From the NCBI RefSeq assembly GCF_019443405.1, contig NZ_CP080376.1, positions 248,001 through 312,000 on the forward strand: a stretch of DNA of 64,000 nucleotides, read 5' to 3'. Positions within the stretch are counted from its first letter, which is position 1. The number at the start of each line of letters is the position of its first letter. Positions 44,932 through 55,839 of this stretch are shown here, piece by piece. This DNA comes from Brevundimonas sp. PAMC22021 (GTDB taxonomy: Bacteria > Pseudomonadota > Alphaproteobacteria > Caulobacterales > Caulobacteraceae). Below the pieces are notes generated by a model. That model was not told the DNA's origin. It saw only the letters and a list, made by a program, of their open reading frames with translations, and did no database searches. Both the position numbers and the translations under genes were made by a program.

Positions 44932-45483
44932 TCAGGGCAGGTGCGGCTCGACCCCATGCGGCAGGCCCAGCGCCTCGCGCCAGTCCTCGCGGTGCAGCCG
45001 CGCCATCTCCGCGTCCAGCCAGGGCAGGGGCTTCAGCCGCCCGTCGGCGTCCCAGAAGCTCTCGGCCCAGGGCTGGTCCATCTCGCGCGCCCGCGCCCGG
45101 TCCCGCGCGGCGGCTTCGGGCGGGAGGTTGTCGGCGCGCCAGCGATAGAGCCATGAGATGTGCCACAGCGGCGCCTCGGAAAGCCGCTCGTCCCGCATGG
45201 CCTTTTCCAGGCACAGCGCCAGGTCGCGCGCGTCCTGCAGCCGCCGCTCGAACGCCTCGCGCTCGTTGACCGAGAAGCGGGCCCAGCCCTCCAGCGGCTC
45301 AGGGGCCGGGTCCTCGGCGCGCAGCCTGCGCCACCCCTCCGCCGCGCGCCGCCGCCACAGGTTGGCCAGCCCCACGTCATAGCGCAGCGCCAGCGACGCC
45401 GCCGTCTCGCCCCGCTCCCACGCCCGCCGGATCTCGGACCAGGTCTCGGGGCCTCGGATCTTGGGCGCGCCATGCCGGCTCAC
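44932..45483 (-). CDS. HTH-domain protein of unknown function (second paralogue)
   Basis: A 183-residue protein starting at GTG 45483, which overlaps the upstream stop as GTGA. The N-terminal helix-turn-helix (ETWSEIRRAWERGETAASLA, then LRYDVGLANLWRRRAAEGW) corresponds to that of the protein at 43527. The remainder is helical with several Trp residues (HISWLYRWRADNL, MDQPWAESFWD). The function is not recognised. It forms a two-gene operon with the 64-residue protein upstream. Confidence 0.7.
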   Translation of the reverse strand: MSRHGAPKIRGPETWSEIRRAWERGETAASLALRYDVGLANLWRRRAAEGWRRLRAEDPAPEPLEGWARFSVNEREAFERRLQDARDLALCLEKAMRDERLSEAPLWHISWLYRWRADNLPPEAAARDRARAREMDQPWAESFWDADGRLKPLPWLDAEMARLHREDWREALGLPHGVEPHLP

Positions 45484-45674
45484 AGCGGGATCCGCTTGAT
45501 GTCGGCGACCATGCGGTCGACCAGAGCCATGCGCCGCCGCTTCTCCGGGCCGTCCGGCAGGGCCTCGATCGTCTTCACCACATCGAGCACCTTCAGCACG
45601 CCCAGCATCCGCTGCTCGACACGCTCCACCCGATCCAGCCCCCGCCACCGGGCCGCCTTCGCCTTCGCCATCAT
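45480..45674 (-). CDS. Small basic helical protein upstream of HTH paralogue
   Basis: A 64-residue protein (MMAKAKAARWRGLDRVERVE...) that is nearly all amphipathic helix and strongly basic. The start is supported by GGGAGGACG before ATGATG. Its stop overlaps the GTG of the HTH gene, so the two are probably translated together. No family recognised; a small partner or DNA-binding cofactor of the HTH protein is conceivable. Confidence 0.65.
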   Translation of the reverse strand: MMAKAKAARWRGLDRVERVEQRMLGVLKVLDVVKTIEALPDGPEKRRRMALVDRMVADIKRIPL

Positions 45675-45758
45675 CGTCCTCCCGTATGGAGGAGGACCCT
45701 TAGACCACCGCTGCGTCAGGGGCGGACGGAGGGCTTGGTCGGAAGGGCGCGGCGACGC

Positions 45759-46022
45759 TCAGGCCGTCCGCCGGTAGACGCCCCGCCCGTTGAACGCGAG
45801 CCATCCGCGATCCCGCAGAACCTGAAGCTGCTGCCTGATCTTGGGCCGGACGTGGTTGTTGCCGGGATAGAGAGCCGCCAGCGCGGCTTCATGAGCATAG
45901 ACATCGGCCAGGGTGAACTCCGGCCGACCCACCGCCTCCACCGCCTTCATCACGGCGAGCAGCCAGCCGCGCGCGTTCTGTTTGCCTTCACTCGGTACAC
46001 TTCCCCCCGAGTCCTGAATTCG
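45759..46022 (-). pseudogene. Remnant of a DpnI-family (Dam-replacing) endonuclease: C-terminal winged-helix only
   Basis: The frame read leftward from 46022 gives QNARGWLLAVMKAVEAVG, then FTLADVYAHE and NNHVRPKIRQQLQVLRDRGW, ending GRGVYRRTA. These are the conserved C-terminal helix-turn-helix blocks of DpnI/Dam-replacing proteins, which bind and cut GATC when adenine is methylated. The catalytic N-terminal domain (about 170-180 residues) is missing; an in-frame TAG at 46023-46025 closes the frame. Homology starts before the first ATG (45953), which argues for a fragment and not a complete small gene. A Dam methylase occupies the place of the lost part. Confidence 0.8.
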
Positions 46023-46034
46023 CTAGTCCGAGAT

Positions 46035-46883
46035 ATGCACAAGCAGGCCGTCACCCAAGCGACAGATAAGGACCCCGCGCCCGTCGATCCGCGTCCATTT
46101 CTCCGTTGGGCAGGATCCAAGCAGCGCCTCCTCGGTCAAATCCTACCTTTTATTCCCTCGACGTACGGCCGCTACTACGAGCCTTTCCTTGGGTCCGGTG
46201 CCTTGTTTCTCGCGTTGCAACCGGAACGTGCTTCTCTATCTGACTTCAGCGAGGAGGTGGTGGGCGTTTGGAAGGCAGTTCGAGACAACGTGGACTACCT
46301 GTCCGACTACCTCCGCCCTCTGAAACCCGACAAAACGATCTTCTATGATATACGAGCCACCAGAACTCTCGATTACCCGGCACGTGCAGCAGAGTTCCTC
46401 TACCTAAATAAAACCTGCTGGAACGGGCTCTACCGGGTGAACAGCCGCGGCGAGTTCAATGTCCCTTATGGCGCTCCTCAGTCGGACTTCATTTTTGACG
46501 AGGCGAACCTCAAACTCTGCGCGGACATTCTGAAGCGCCCTAACATCACCCTGACCCGTTGCGATTTCGCCCAGACCCTGCGGAGCCCTCGTTCGGGTGA
46601 TCTCGTGTTCCTCGATCCGCCCTATGTCACGAAGCACAATCTGAATGGCTTCCGTGATTACAACGAGCGGCTATTCAGTTGGGCGGATCAGGAGCGCCTT
46701 GCCGCGACCGCTCGGCGGCTCGCGAATCGCGGCGTGCACGTGATCGTTTCCAATGCCGATCACGCCGATGTCATAGCGCTGTATGATGAATTCAGGCTCA
46801 TTCAACTTGAGCGGCCATCCACACTTGCTTCAAACGCGGCAAAGCGGGGCAGGGTTACTGAGGCGATGTTCGTTTCATTTTGA
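46035..46883 (+). CDS. dam: DNA adenine methyltransferase, Dam type (D12 class)
   Basis: A 282-residue N6-adenine methyltransferase of the alpha (D12) group. The N-terminal SAM motif is FLRWAGSKQRLL (about 16-27), motif I YYEPFLGSGALFLAL (about 46-60), catalytic DPPY in LVFLDPPYVTKHN (about 193-205), and VSNAD near 238. Length is close to E. coli Dam, and GATC is the expected target. GC is lower than in host genes. Caulobacteraceae normally use CcrM (GANTC) and lack Dam, so this is an acquired orphan. It ends 2 bp from the end of the converging PRTase-like gene. Confidence 0.92.
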   Translation: MHKQAVTQATDKDPAPVDPRPFLRWAGSKQRLLGQILPFIPSTYGRYYEPFLGSGALFLALQPERASLSDFSEEVVGVWKAVRDNVDYLSDYLRPLKPDKTIFYDIRATRTLDYPARAAEFLYLNKTCWNGLYRVNSRGEFNVPYGAPQSDFIFDEANLKLCADILKRPNITLTRCDFAQTLRSPRSGDLVFLDPPYVTKHNLNGFRDYNERLFSWADQERLAATARRLANRGVHVIVSNADHADVIALYDEFRLIQLERPSTLASNAAKRGRVTEAMFVSF

Positions 46884-46885
46884 GC

Positions 46886-47731
46886 TCAGGCAGCCACTGG
46901 TATCAGTTGGCGTGGGAACGGACTGATCCAGTTGGCATGGTTCGCGTGCAGAATAGGAACCGAGTTGTTGGGTGTCTTGTGGCTGAGAACGATCGCGAGG
47001 CCGCAATCGCCAAAGCCGCGCGGATGGGATTTCGAAGCCCGTTTGCCGTACCCTTCAAGCACAAGTTTTTCTTCATCCGTGAACGTGTCACATGCCTCAG
47101 AAAATAGATTGTCTTTCTCTTGGAGGATCACTGGTGCTCGAACGTCAAACTCCGTCTTGGCGCGGATTTCCGCCTCCGCACGCGACGTGGTCGCCGACAG
47201 GGCTAGGTAGCAACGAGCTTCCGAAGCGACGAGCTCTTCGATGATCGGCCAATAGTTCACCATCTGCTGGCCGCTTCCGGCGAAGTCGTCGACGAAGACA
47301 ACACTATCAATGGCCTTTAGCGCGAGACTTGGGAGCTCCCGAGGCATCACGCAAAGGTTTTGCCAGCGGTCTGCGGCAAGCCCATTGGCCTCTCTGAAGA
47401 GTCGCAGCATGGCTTGGCCGCTTTCGCCAGCGTCCCCCATTCCCACAAAGAACCAACGGCCCACGCGTTCATCTGATTTCTTGCTCCAGCCCGGCAAGCT
47501 CTCCAACGTCCCTTTGTAGCCTTGAAGGATGTCGTCTTCGCTGAGGAGGATCACACTGTCCAAGACGCGATGCGCGATAGTCTGATGCTTTTCGTCAAAC
47601 TGCTTTAACCAAGCGATCAAGCAATCGCGTGAGGGATGTCGGCGATATGGACGAAACCGGGCCTCCCAAGCCGCAAACTGTTCTTCCGATGCCGGCAGCG
47701 GCACCGCGGGCTCGATATTCATCTCACTCAT
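46886..47731 (-). CDS. Phosphoribosyltransferase-like protein of a putative conflict system
   Basis: A 281-residue protein. A PRPP-loop-like motif VVFVDDFAGSGQQMVNYW (about 143-160) follows a hydrophobic strand, as in type I phosphoribosyltransferases, but the rest does not match any nucleotide-salvage enzyme I know. It resembles the uncharacterised PRTase-like proteins found in phage-defence neighbourhoods. The ATG overlaps the stop of the ParB-like gene as ATGA, so the two are translated together. GC is low. An enzymatic role on nucleotides or nucleic acid is possible but unproven. Confidence 0.75.
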   Translation of the reverse strand: MSEMNIEPAVPLPASEEQFAAWEARFRPYRRHPSRDCLIAWLKQFDEKHQTIAHRVLDSVILLSEDDILQGYKGTLESLPGWSKKSDERVGRWFFVGMGDAGESGQAMLRLFREANGLAADRWQNLCVMPRELPSLALKAIDSVVFVDDFAGSGQQMVNYWPIIEELVASEARCYLALSATTSRAEAEIRAKTEFDVRAPVILQEKDNLFSEACDTFTDEEKLVLEGYGKRASKSHPRGFGDCGLAIVLSHKTPNNSVPILHANHANWISPFPRQLIPVAA

Positions 47732-48693
47732 ATCGGCCGGCGCTCCGCATCGAGCAGCTTTTCGCGAAGTGCCATGACAAATTGTTCGATCTCTTCCCAG
47801 AGATCCTTCTCTGCGGCGAATTCTTCGACATCCAGCGCCATCAGATCGTTTCGCAGCCTCACGATCGAACGTACCAACCCATCCGCTGTGCTGTGGATAC
47901 GGGCGGCGTCCACCTCGAGGTCGGAGATCAGGACGTCATCTCGATAAACGAGGTCATGAAGCCGACCGACCGTCTCGTCCTCGCGACCAGACTTCCGAGC
48001 CGCCGTGAGGTATGCCTTGATCTTGCGAAAATCAGTCACGGCCTTGAAGCCCGACAGCTTTTCCATGTGCTTCCGGATAAAAGCTTCAATCATGTCGACT
48101 CGATTGAACCAACCTGCTTTGATTACCGATCGGTCGGTTACGATCGGATACATCTCAATAAACAGGTCAGCCTGAAGCCGCTTCCTAGGGTCGGGATGCA
48201 GCATCATGTCGTGATATTTGGCTTCAAAAGTTAGGAGCTTCTTGCATCGCCCCACGACAGCAGTGTCGAGGCCCGTTAGCGAAGCTAAGACGTTGTCTCG
48301 GCGCTCATCAAGGTGGTCCATGAGGACGCCGAGCTTCAGCGCTGTCGGCATAAGCTCCCAGTCTTTCCGGAGCTTATGGATTTGGAACATCGTGACGATG
48401 TTTTCGGTGAGCGACGGCTCCGGTACCTCGTTAATTGGCACCTCCGGCATCCCCAAGGCGGTCGCGCAGGTCCAGCGCCGTTGGCCGTCGAGGATGGTGA
48501 AGTTCTGGGAGCCTTCTGCCCGATAGACAGTGAGAGGCACGAGGATGCCGACCTTCGCAATCGACTCCTTGAGCGTTTCCATCGGATCCTCGTCGAAGAG
48601 CACCCGAGGGTTATGGGGGTTTGCCCGCAGCTTGTTCGTTTCGACGGTCTGTGGCTTAGGCCGCGGCTGTGCCGCAGCTATTTCAATGCTCAT
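47728..48693 (-). CDS. ParB-like protein, first gene of the ParB/PRTase operon
   Basis: A 321-residue protein with an N-terminal ParB/sulfiredoxin-fold domain: NKLRANPHNPRVLFD (about 20-34), LKESIAKVGILVPLTVYR (about 41-58) and LDGQRRWTCATALGMPEVP (about 68-86). The following helical part (to about 150) may be a DNA-binding HTH, and the C-terminal half is unfamiliar. It is not the chromosomal ParB, which lies with parA near the origin. ParB-fold domains can bind CTP, act as nucleases, or accompany DNA-modifying enzymes. The function with the PRTase-like partner is unknown. Confidence 0.75.
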   Translation of the reverse strand: MSIEIAAAQPRPKPQTVETNKLRANPHNPRVLFDEDPMETLKESIAKVGILVPLTVYRAEGSQNFTILDGQRRWTCATALGMPEVPINEVPEPSLTENIVTMFQIHKLRKDWELMPTALKLGVLMDHLDERRDNVLASLTGLDTAVVGRCKKLLTFEAKYHDMMLHPDPRKRLQADLFIEMYPIVTDRSVIKAGWFNRVDMIEAFIRKHMEKLSGFKAVTDFRKIKAYLTAARKSGREDETVGRLHDLVYRDDVLISDLEVDAARIHSTADGLVRSIVRLRNDLMALDVEEFAAEKDLWEEIEQFVMALREKLLDAERRPI

Positions 48694-48850
48694 AAATCGC
48701 CCCCAATCGTGACAATGATAGGTTGCCGGAAGGCCCGCACAAGGACTTTCGGCGCGTCTACAGGGATTTGGTCAGGCATGCCTCCCAGTCCGCATCGAAT
48801 GTCCGACTATCTAAGCAGGCCTAGGATGTGCTGCTGGCACCACTCAACCT

Positions 48851-51196
<2,346 letters not shown>

Positions 51197-51272
51197 GAAC
51201 GAAATCTAGTATGCGGCCGGCCGTCCCGCCATAGCGCGGCGGGCGGGACAAGGGTTGCGGGTCGGAGCGGAT

Positions 51273-52004
51273 ATGCGGATGAGCAGGCGAGCGTGTGTGT
51301 TCCTGGCCGTGGTTGTCGCCCTGGCGGGCTGCGTGCGGACGCCGCCAGCGGAGCGGGCCGGCGCCGTTCGGCCGACGCGGGTGGAGGCGCCGCTGGTCGG
51401 CGGCCTGATCGACCGGGCGATCGACGGCGGCACGCGCGGGGCCGTGTCGCGGGCGGCCTCGGACCTGCAGCCGTGCGCGGCCGAGCTGACGGCGGCGCGG
51501 GTGCGCTTCAGCCCCGTTCCGGACCGGGTGGACACCGAAACCTGCGGCCTGACCAACGCGGGCGTGCTGGGCGCGGACCTCGGCACCGTGGCGCGCATGG
51601 CGCCGGGCGACGTGACCATGACGTGCGAAACGGCGCTGGCGCTCAGCGTCTGGCGCCGGCAGTCGCTGGAGCCGGCGGCGCGCGAGATCCTGGGCTCGGA
51701 TGTGGTGCAGATCGACCATTTCGGCGTCTACGCCTGCCGGCCTGTGAACAACGGGCGCGGCAGCACCCGACCCAGCGCCCATGGCCGCGCCGCCGCCCTG
51801 GACTTCGCCGGAGTGCGGTTGAGGGACGGACGGCGGATCACGGTGGCGGCGGACTGGAGCGGAGACGACGCCGAGGCCCGTTTCCTGCGCCGCATCCGCG
51901 ACGACGCCTGCCGCATCTTCGGCACCACCCTGAGCCCCGACTACAACGCCGTCCACCACGACCACCTGCACCTGGAGGCGGGCCGGCCGGGGCTGTGTTC
52001 GTGA
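51273..52004 (+). CDS. Extensin-like family lipoprotein
   Basis: A 243-residue envelope protein. The signal peptide ends in lipobox VALAGC (Cys about 21). The body matches the extensin-like C-terminal family (PF06904): LQPCAAELTAARVRFSPV, TCGLTNAGVL, MTCETALALSVW (about 116-127), SAHGRAAALDFAGV (about 169-182) and HHDHLHLEAG near the C-terminus. The conserved His/Asp residues recall D-Ala-D-Ala metallopeptidases (VanY/MepA-like), so a peptidoglycan role is possible. The start is ATG 51273 with GGAG upstream; TTG 51255 is also possible. Confidence 0.88.
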   Translation: MRMSRRACVFLAVVVALAGCVRTPPAERAGAVRPTRVEAPLVGGLIDRAIDGGTRGAVSRAASDLQPCAAELTAARVRFSPVPDRVDTETCGLTNAGVLGADLGTVARMAPGDVTMTCETALALSVWRRQSLEPAAREILGSDVVQIDHFGVYACRPVNNGRGSTRPSAHGRAAALDFAGVRLRDGRRITVAADWSGDDAEARFLRRIRDDACRIFGTTLSPDYNAVHHDHLHLEAGRPGLCS

Positions 52005-52011
52005 AACGGGT

Positions 52012-55000
52012 CTAGGCGGCGCGGGCGGCGTAGGTGCCGTTTGGGAGAGCCGTGATCCAGCCATAGCGGACAAGAGTGCCTATGGCCTGCGCAACACGCG
52101 GTTCGATACGCTTGCCGCCGCTTCTGAATGACCGCGAGACGGAGGGTGTGTCCAAAGGACGGCCCGCGCCTTCCAGAACCGCTCGGATGGCCAATGGTTG
52201 CTCCGCCTTGTCCTTCGGGAAGAGCGGCAAGCGATTGTCGATGGCAACTACGTTCTGCGGCAAGGCCAGGTCACCTGTCTTGGCAGCGGCTCCCCGGGCG
52301 AAGCGGGGAATCTGATAGTCGGGGCGCAGCCAGCGGACATGGCCGGCGGCCTCTTCGGCCGCGCGCTCGGTATTCAGGCCGACGAGCTTTTCCAGGATTT
52401 GTTCGTTAGTCAGGTTGTGCGGCCAGCCGTAGGCGTCGGCGGTAGCCTGATCGATCTGGTCGTGCAGGTTCTTGAGGATCAAGACCCGGCCGCGATCCTT
52501 GACGTCCTCGTCCTTTGAATCGAGCGGCCTCACGGCGCGGACCTTCTCCAGCACGTTGTAGAGACCGGTCAAGGTCAGGTCAGGATGCTCGGCCTGTACG
52601 GTCTTGCGCGTGGCGTCGAGCTCCTGACCAAGGTCGCGGAGGGTCTCCCGGATGGTGCCGGAAAGGATGGGAAAGGGAAATTTGGCGAAGCAATCCGTGT
52701 TATAAACCGGCGTATTCGCTTTGCCGGCTCTGCCCCCAAATTCGACGGAGAAGAGTTCGTGGAACTGCGATGACAGGACAGCCAGCAACGCCATGTCTGA
52801 ACTGACGAAGACGCGTAGCTTTTGGTCCGGGAGAATACCCTTTGACAAGGTTGTAAAATAGCGTTGTGGGGAGTTCTCCAGCGTCACCACATAGTGCTCG
52901 AGGTCGGCGATCCCTGCCCTCATTGCCGCACGGTTTGCCTCGAATTTCCAGAACTCGGAGCGCAGGCGAGGGTTTCGCTCGAGAGCGCGCCTAGGTTTCA
53001 CTTTCTCAAGAATGTAGCCGAACAGTGTCGGTAGATCAGTCCGAAGATCGCGCTCTGTTAATTCGTTAACATCAATGACATAAAGGCCGCGCCAAGATTG
53101 ACCAACGTCGTGGCCGTTCATGATCTTCGGCGCATAGCGCGCCTGATCGTCTAAATTCGGAAGAAGGTGTTCGCGCACTGCCCCATCAATATGAAGCTCC
53201 CGCGAGTACGGCTTCACCCCAGCATGACACATGCCTTCGTTGCTGAGTAGTGCAGCCATTTGGCTGGGGTCGTGACCGGCGGACAACTGCGGCGAGATAT
53301 AGTCTACGACATGGGTCGTGTATTCGGCACCTCCGAAAGTGCGGCCACCGACGGCATTGTGGTCCGGCGCAAATACCAGCGCCGAAGGTCCTCGAGATCG
53401 ATCGACCGCTGCAAATGCGACTCGGACCTTAGCTCCATCCTTGTCTGCCGGCCAATCGTGGTCAGGGACCGCAAATCGAACGAACCAAGTGTTGGAAAGC
53501 GCATTTCGCAATACTGCATTGTTCTGTTTCAATCGAATCCGGGATGTCGAAACAAAGCCAATACGGCGTACACTATCCGAGTAGGATGCGGCTGTAATCC
53601 AAAAAAACATCACCAAATCGGCTGCTTGGCTGAATTCAGGATAGATGGGCTTTAGTTGGTCTACATAGGCATCGGTTAGCAAGCCTCTCATATCTCTGTT
53701 GGACACAAAGGGCGGGTTTCCCACGATGAACTCCGCTTCCGGCCAATCCGGCCGTCGTGCATTTGGAAAAATTTGGACCGCCGCTCCGTCCTTCATCTCG
53801 AACTGCAGCTCGGGATAGCCCTCCCAAGTCAGGATGGCGTCCTTCTGCTGGATGTTGCCGAAGGCCTTGAGGATCGGCTCGGCCGGGTGTTCGGAGCGGT
53901 TGCGGTAGTGCTGCTGCAGATAGCCGATCCACAGCACCAGTTCGGCGATGGCCGCGGCGCGGACGTTCAGCTCAATGCCGAGGAACTGGTGCGGATCGAC
54001 GGTCTCGAAGCCGATGCCCTCGGTCTCGCCGAGTTCGGCCAATGCCTCCAGCACCTCGCCCTCCAATCGCTTCATCAGTTCCAGCGACACATAAAGAAAG
54101 TTGCCGGTGCCGCAGGCGGGGTCCAGCACGCGGGTGATGCAGAGTTGGTGATGGAAGGCGCGGACGGCGGCCACCGCCTCCTTCGGTTCCTTACGCTCGC
54201 GGGCGTCACCAGCCTTAACCAGAGCGGCGTTCCAGTCGGCGCGCAGGGGCTCCATCACGGTCACCTCGACTAGGCGTTCAACGTAGGAGCGAGGCGTATA
54301 GTGAGCGCCGAGCTTGCGCCGTTCCGACGGCTCCAACGCCTGTTCGACCAGGGTGCCGAAGATGGCGGGCTCTACGTAGCGCCAGTCGTGCTTCGAAGCG
54401 GCGAGAAGCTCGCCGATCTCCTCCCGCGCCATCGGGAAGGCCTGCGCGTCCTTGAAGAGGTTGCCGTTGAAATGTTTCAGGTAGGTCTTGAAGCCCGAGA
54501 AGAAGCGGTTGTCATAGATCGGATCGTCCATCCTTTTCCAAAGGTCACGCAGCAGAGGTGCAAAGCTGTCAGGACCGTCGAGGCATTCCTCTAGTAGGGC
54601 GGTGAACTTGCCCTTCGGCAGCAGGTCCACGTCCTCGGCGAACATGGTGAAGATGCAGCGCATTAGGAAATGTGCGACCTCTTCCGCCGGGTGCTTGCGT
54701 TCGAGCCGACGTGAGACAGCTGCCAGCCGCTCGGCAATCTGACGTGTGACGCGAGCCGACTCGCGGGTAGCATCGAGCGACTGCGGATCGGTCCAGATCG
54801 CCCTCAGTCGTGCGACCACGGCGGGATCGCGCAAATCTTCCAGCTGAATGCGAAAGCCCTTGCGGTCTGGGAAGTGGGAGTAAGCACGGCCGCTACCCGA
54901 GAAGTCGGAGTAGACTTCGAAGACATAGCCCACGTCGCAGACGATGATGAACGGCGGTGCGGGATGATCGGCGGGCAGGCGAAAGGCATAGTCCTCCGCT

Positions 55001-55407
55001 TGGCGGCGGGCGTTGCGCATCAGCACGTCCCATTTGCCTTGCGATGCGGCGGTTGATTCGGCTTCGTCTGCTTCAAACAGAGAGGCTTGCGCCTCGCCTC
55101 GGTAAGCAAGGCGCGACTGCTTGGCCTCCAGTATGAATGACCCGCGCTTGTACAGGTCGATACGCAGGGTGGACGCTAAGCCTTCGGATTCGCGCCGCTT
55201 TACCGCGCGCTCGAATACGTAATCGTTGGAATGGGTGTCGTCGCTGGCCGGGTCGGGCCTTGGAAGGCCTAGGGCTTCGCACAGCTCGGTCAGAAACATC
55301 TGATAGTTGGCGCGCTCGGCACCGCCGCGCGCCATGCTCCAGCGCCTGATAAACGCTTCGACGTCCAAGCCCGCCCCCGCTGGATATGCGATCTGCTGAC
55401 CTTCCAT
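52012..55407 (-). CDS. MmeI-type restriction-modification fusion (endonuclease-methyltransferase-specificity)
   Basis: A single-chain type IIL/IIG enzyme of 1131 residues that both methylates adenine and cuts at a distance from its site. N-terminal family blocks ERANYQMFLTELCEALGLPR and the PD-(D/E)xK nuclease IDLYKRGSFILEAKQ (Asp84, Glu94, Lys96) come first, then a helical connector, methylase motif I DPACGTGNFLY (about 431), catalytic NPPF (about 563), a target-recognition region (about 600-930) and a C-terminal part. The recognition site is not predictable. Coding for residues about 540-920 is much richer in A+T than both ends. ATG 55443 is an alternative start. Confidence 0.9.
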   Translation of the reverse strand: MEGQQIAYPAGAGLDVEAFIRRWSMARGGAERANYQMFLTELCEALGLPRPDPASDDTHSNDYVFERAVKRRESEGLASTLRIDLYKRGSFILEAKQSRLAYRGEAQASLFEADEAESTAASQGKWDVLMRNARRQAEDYAFRLPADHPAPPFIIVCDVGYVFEVYSDFSGSGRAYSHFPDRKGFRIQLEDLRDPAVVARLRAIWTDPQSLDATRESARVTRQIAERLAAVSRRLERKHPAEEVAHFLMRCIFTMFAEDVDLLPKGKFTALLEECLDGPDSFAPLLRDLWKRMDDPIYDNRFFSGFKTYLKHFNGNLFKDAQAFPMAREEIGELLAASKHDWRYVEPAIFGTLVEQALEPSERRKLGAHYTPRSYVERLVEVTVMEPLRADWNAALVKAGDARERKEPKEAVAAVRAFHHQLCITRVLDPACGTGNFLYVSLELMKRLEGEVLEALAELGETEGIGFETVDPHQFLGIELNVRAAAIAELVLWIGYLQQHYRNRSEHPAEPILKAFGNIQQKDAILTWEGYPELQFEMKDGAAVQIFPNARRPDWPEAEFIVGNPPFVSNRDMRGLLTDAYVDQLKPIYPEFSQAADLVMFFWITAASYSDSVRRIGFVSTSRIRLKQNNAVLRNALSNTWFVRFAVPDHDWPADKDGAKVRVAFAAVDRSRGPSALVFAPDHNAVGGRTFGGAEYTTHVVDYISPQLSAGHDPSQMAALLSNEGMCHAGVKPYSRELHIDGAVREHLLPNLDDQARYAPKIMNGHDVGQSWRGLYVIDVNELTERDLRTDLPTLFGYILEKVKPRRALERNPRLRSEFWKFEANRAAMRAGIADLEHYVVTLENSPQRYFTTLSKGILPDQKLRVFVSSDMALLAVLSSQFHELFSVEFGGRAGKANTPVYNTDCFAKFPFPILSGTIRETLRDLGQELDATRKTVQAEHPDLTLTGLYNVLEKVRAVRPLDSKDEDVKDRGRVLILKNLHDQIDQATADAYGWPHNLTNEQILEKLVGLNTERAAEEAAGHVRWLRPDYQIPRFARGAAAKTGDLALPQNVVAIDNRLPLFPKDKAEQPLAIRAVLEGAGRPLDTPSVSRSFRSGGKRIEPRVAQAIGTLVRYGWITALPNGTYAARAA

Positions 55408-55485
55408 GAAAGAGTGATGGTTAAGGCGGGTAAAACACGGCATACTGTGTGCCGCACACTATGTGACGCATCAGGAGCGGCTTCG

Positions 55486-55812
55486 ATGGGCGAGGCGGAT
55501 CTGTTTGAGAGCTTGCGGCTGGAGCTGCGGCGGGGGTCGCTGATCTTGGCCGTGCTGGCGAGGCTCAGAAGCGAGCAATATGGCTATTCGCTGCGCGTCG
55601 CCCTGGCCGAGGACGGCATCGAGATGGAGGAAAGCACCCTTTATCCGCTGCTGCGCCGGCTGGAGGGGCAGGGGCTGCTGCTCAGCGAATGGCGCGAGGA
55701 GGAGAAGCGGAAGAAGCGCTTCTACCGGCTGTCGCCGCAGGGCGAGGCGATGCTGACCAGACTGGCGGACGAGTGGCGGCGCATCAGCGCCTCCCTGACG
55801 CGCATCCTTTGA
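55486..55812 (+). CDS. PadR-family transcriptional regulator
   Basis: A 108-residue winged-helix regulator with the PadR core: RRGSLILAVLARLRSEQYGYSL (two blocks near 14-35) followed by MEESTLYPLLRRLEGQGLLLSEW (about 46-68) and RFYRLSPQGEAML. The ATG follows CAGGAGCGGCTTCG. It forms an operon with the HAAS-domain membrane protein downstream (27-bp gap), a standard pair. The palindrome TGTGTGCCGCACA (about 55447-55459) in the divergent promoter region may be its operator, also covering the MmeI-type gene start. Confidence 0.92.
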   Translation: MGEADLFESLRLELRRGSLILAVLARLRSEQYGYSLRVALAEDGIEMEESTLYPLLRRLEGQGLLLSEWREEEKRKKRFYRLSPQGEAMLTRLADEWRRISASLTRIL

Positions 55813-55839
55813 ATATCCGGGCCGGAGGAGGGACCGATC

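Noticed and set aside
45759..45953. A complete 64-residue winged-helix regulator starting at the double ATG
   Set aside because: DpnI-family similarity continues upstream of that ATG in the same frame (QNARGWLLAV), so this is the end of a truncated nuclease gene.
48713..48850. Attachment site or tRNA fragment at the uvrB border of the accessory region
   Set aside because: No tRNA-like cloverleaf, direct repeat with the other border, or integrase gene could be seen.
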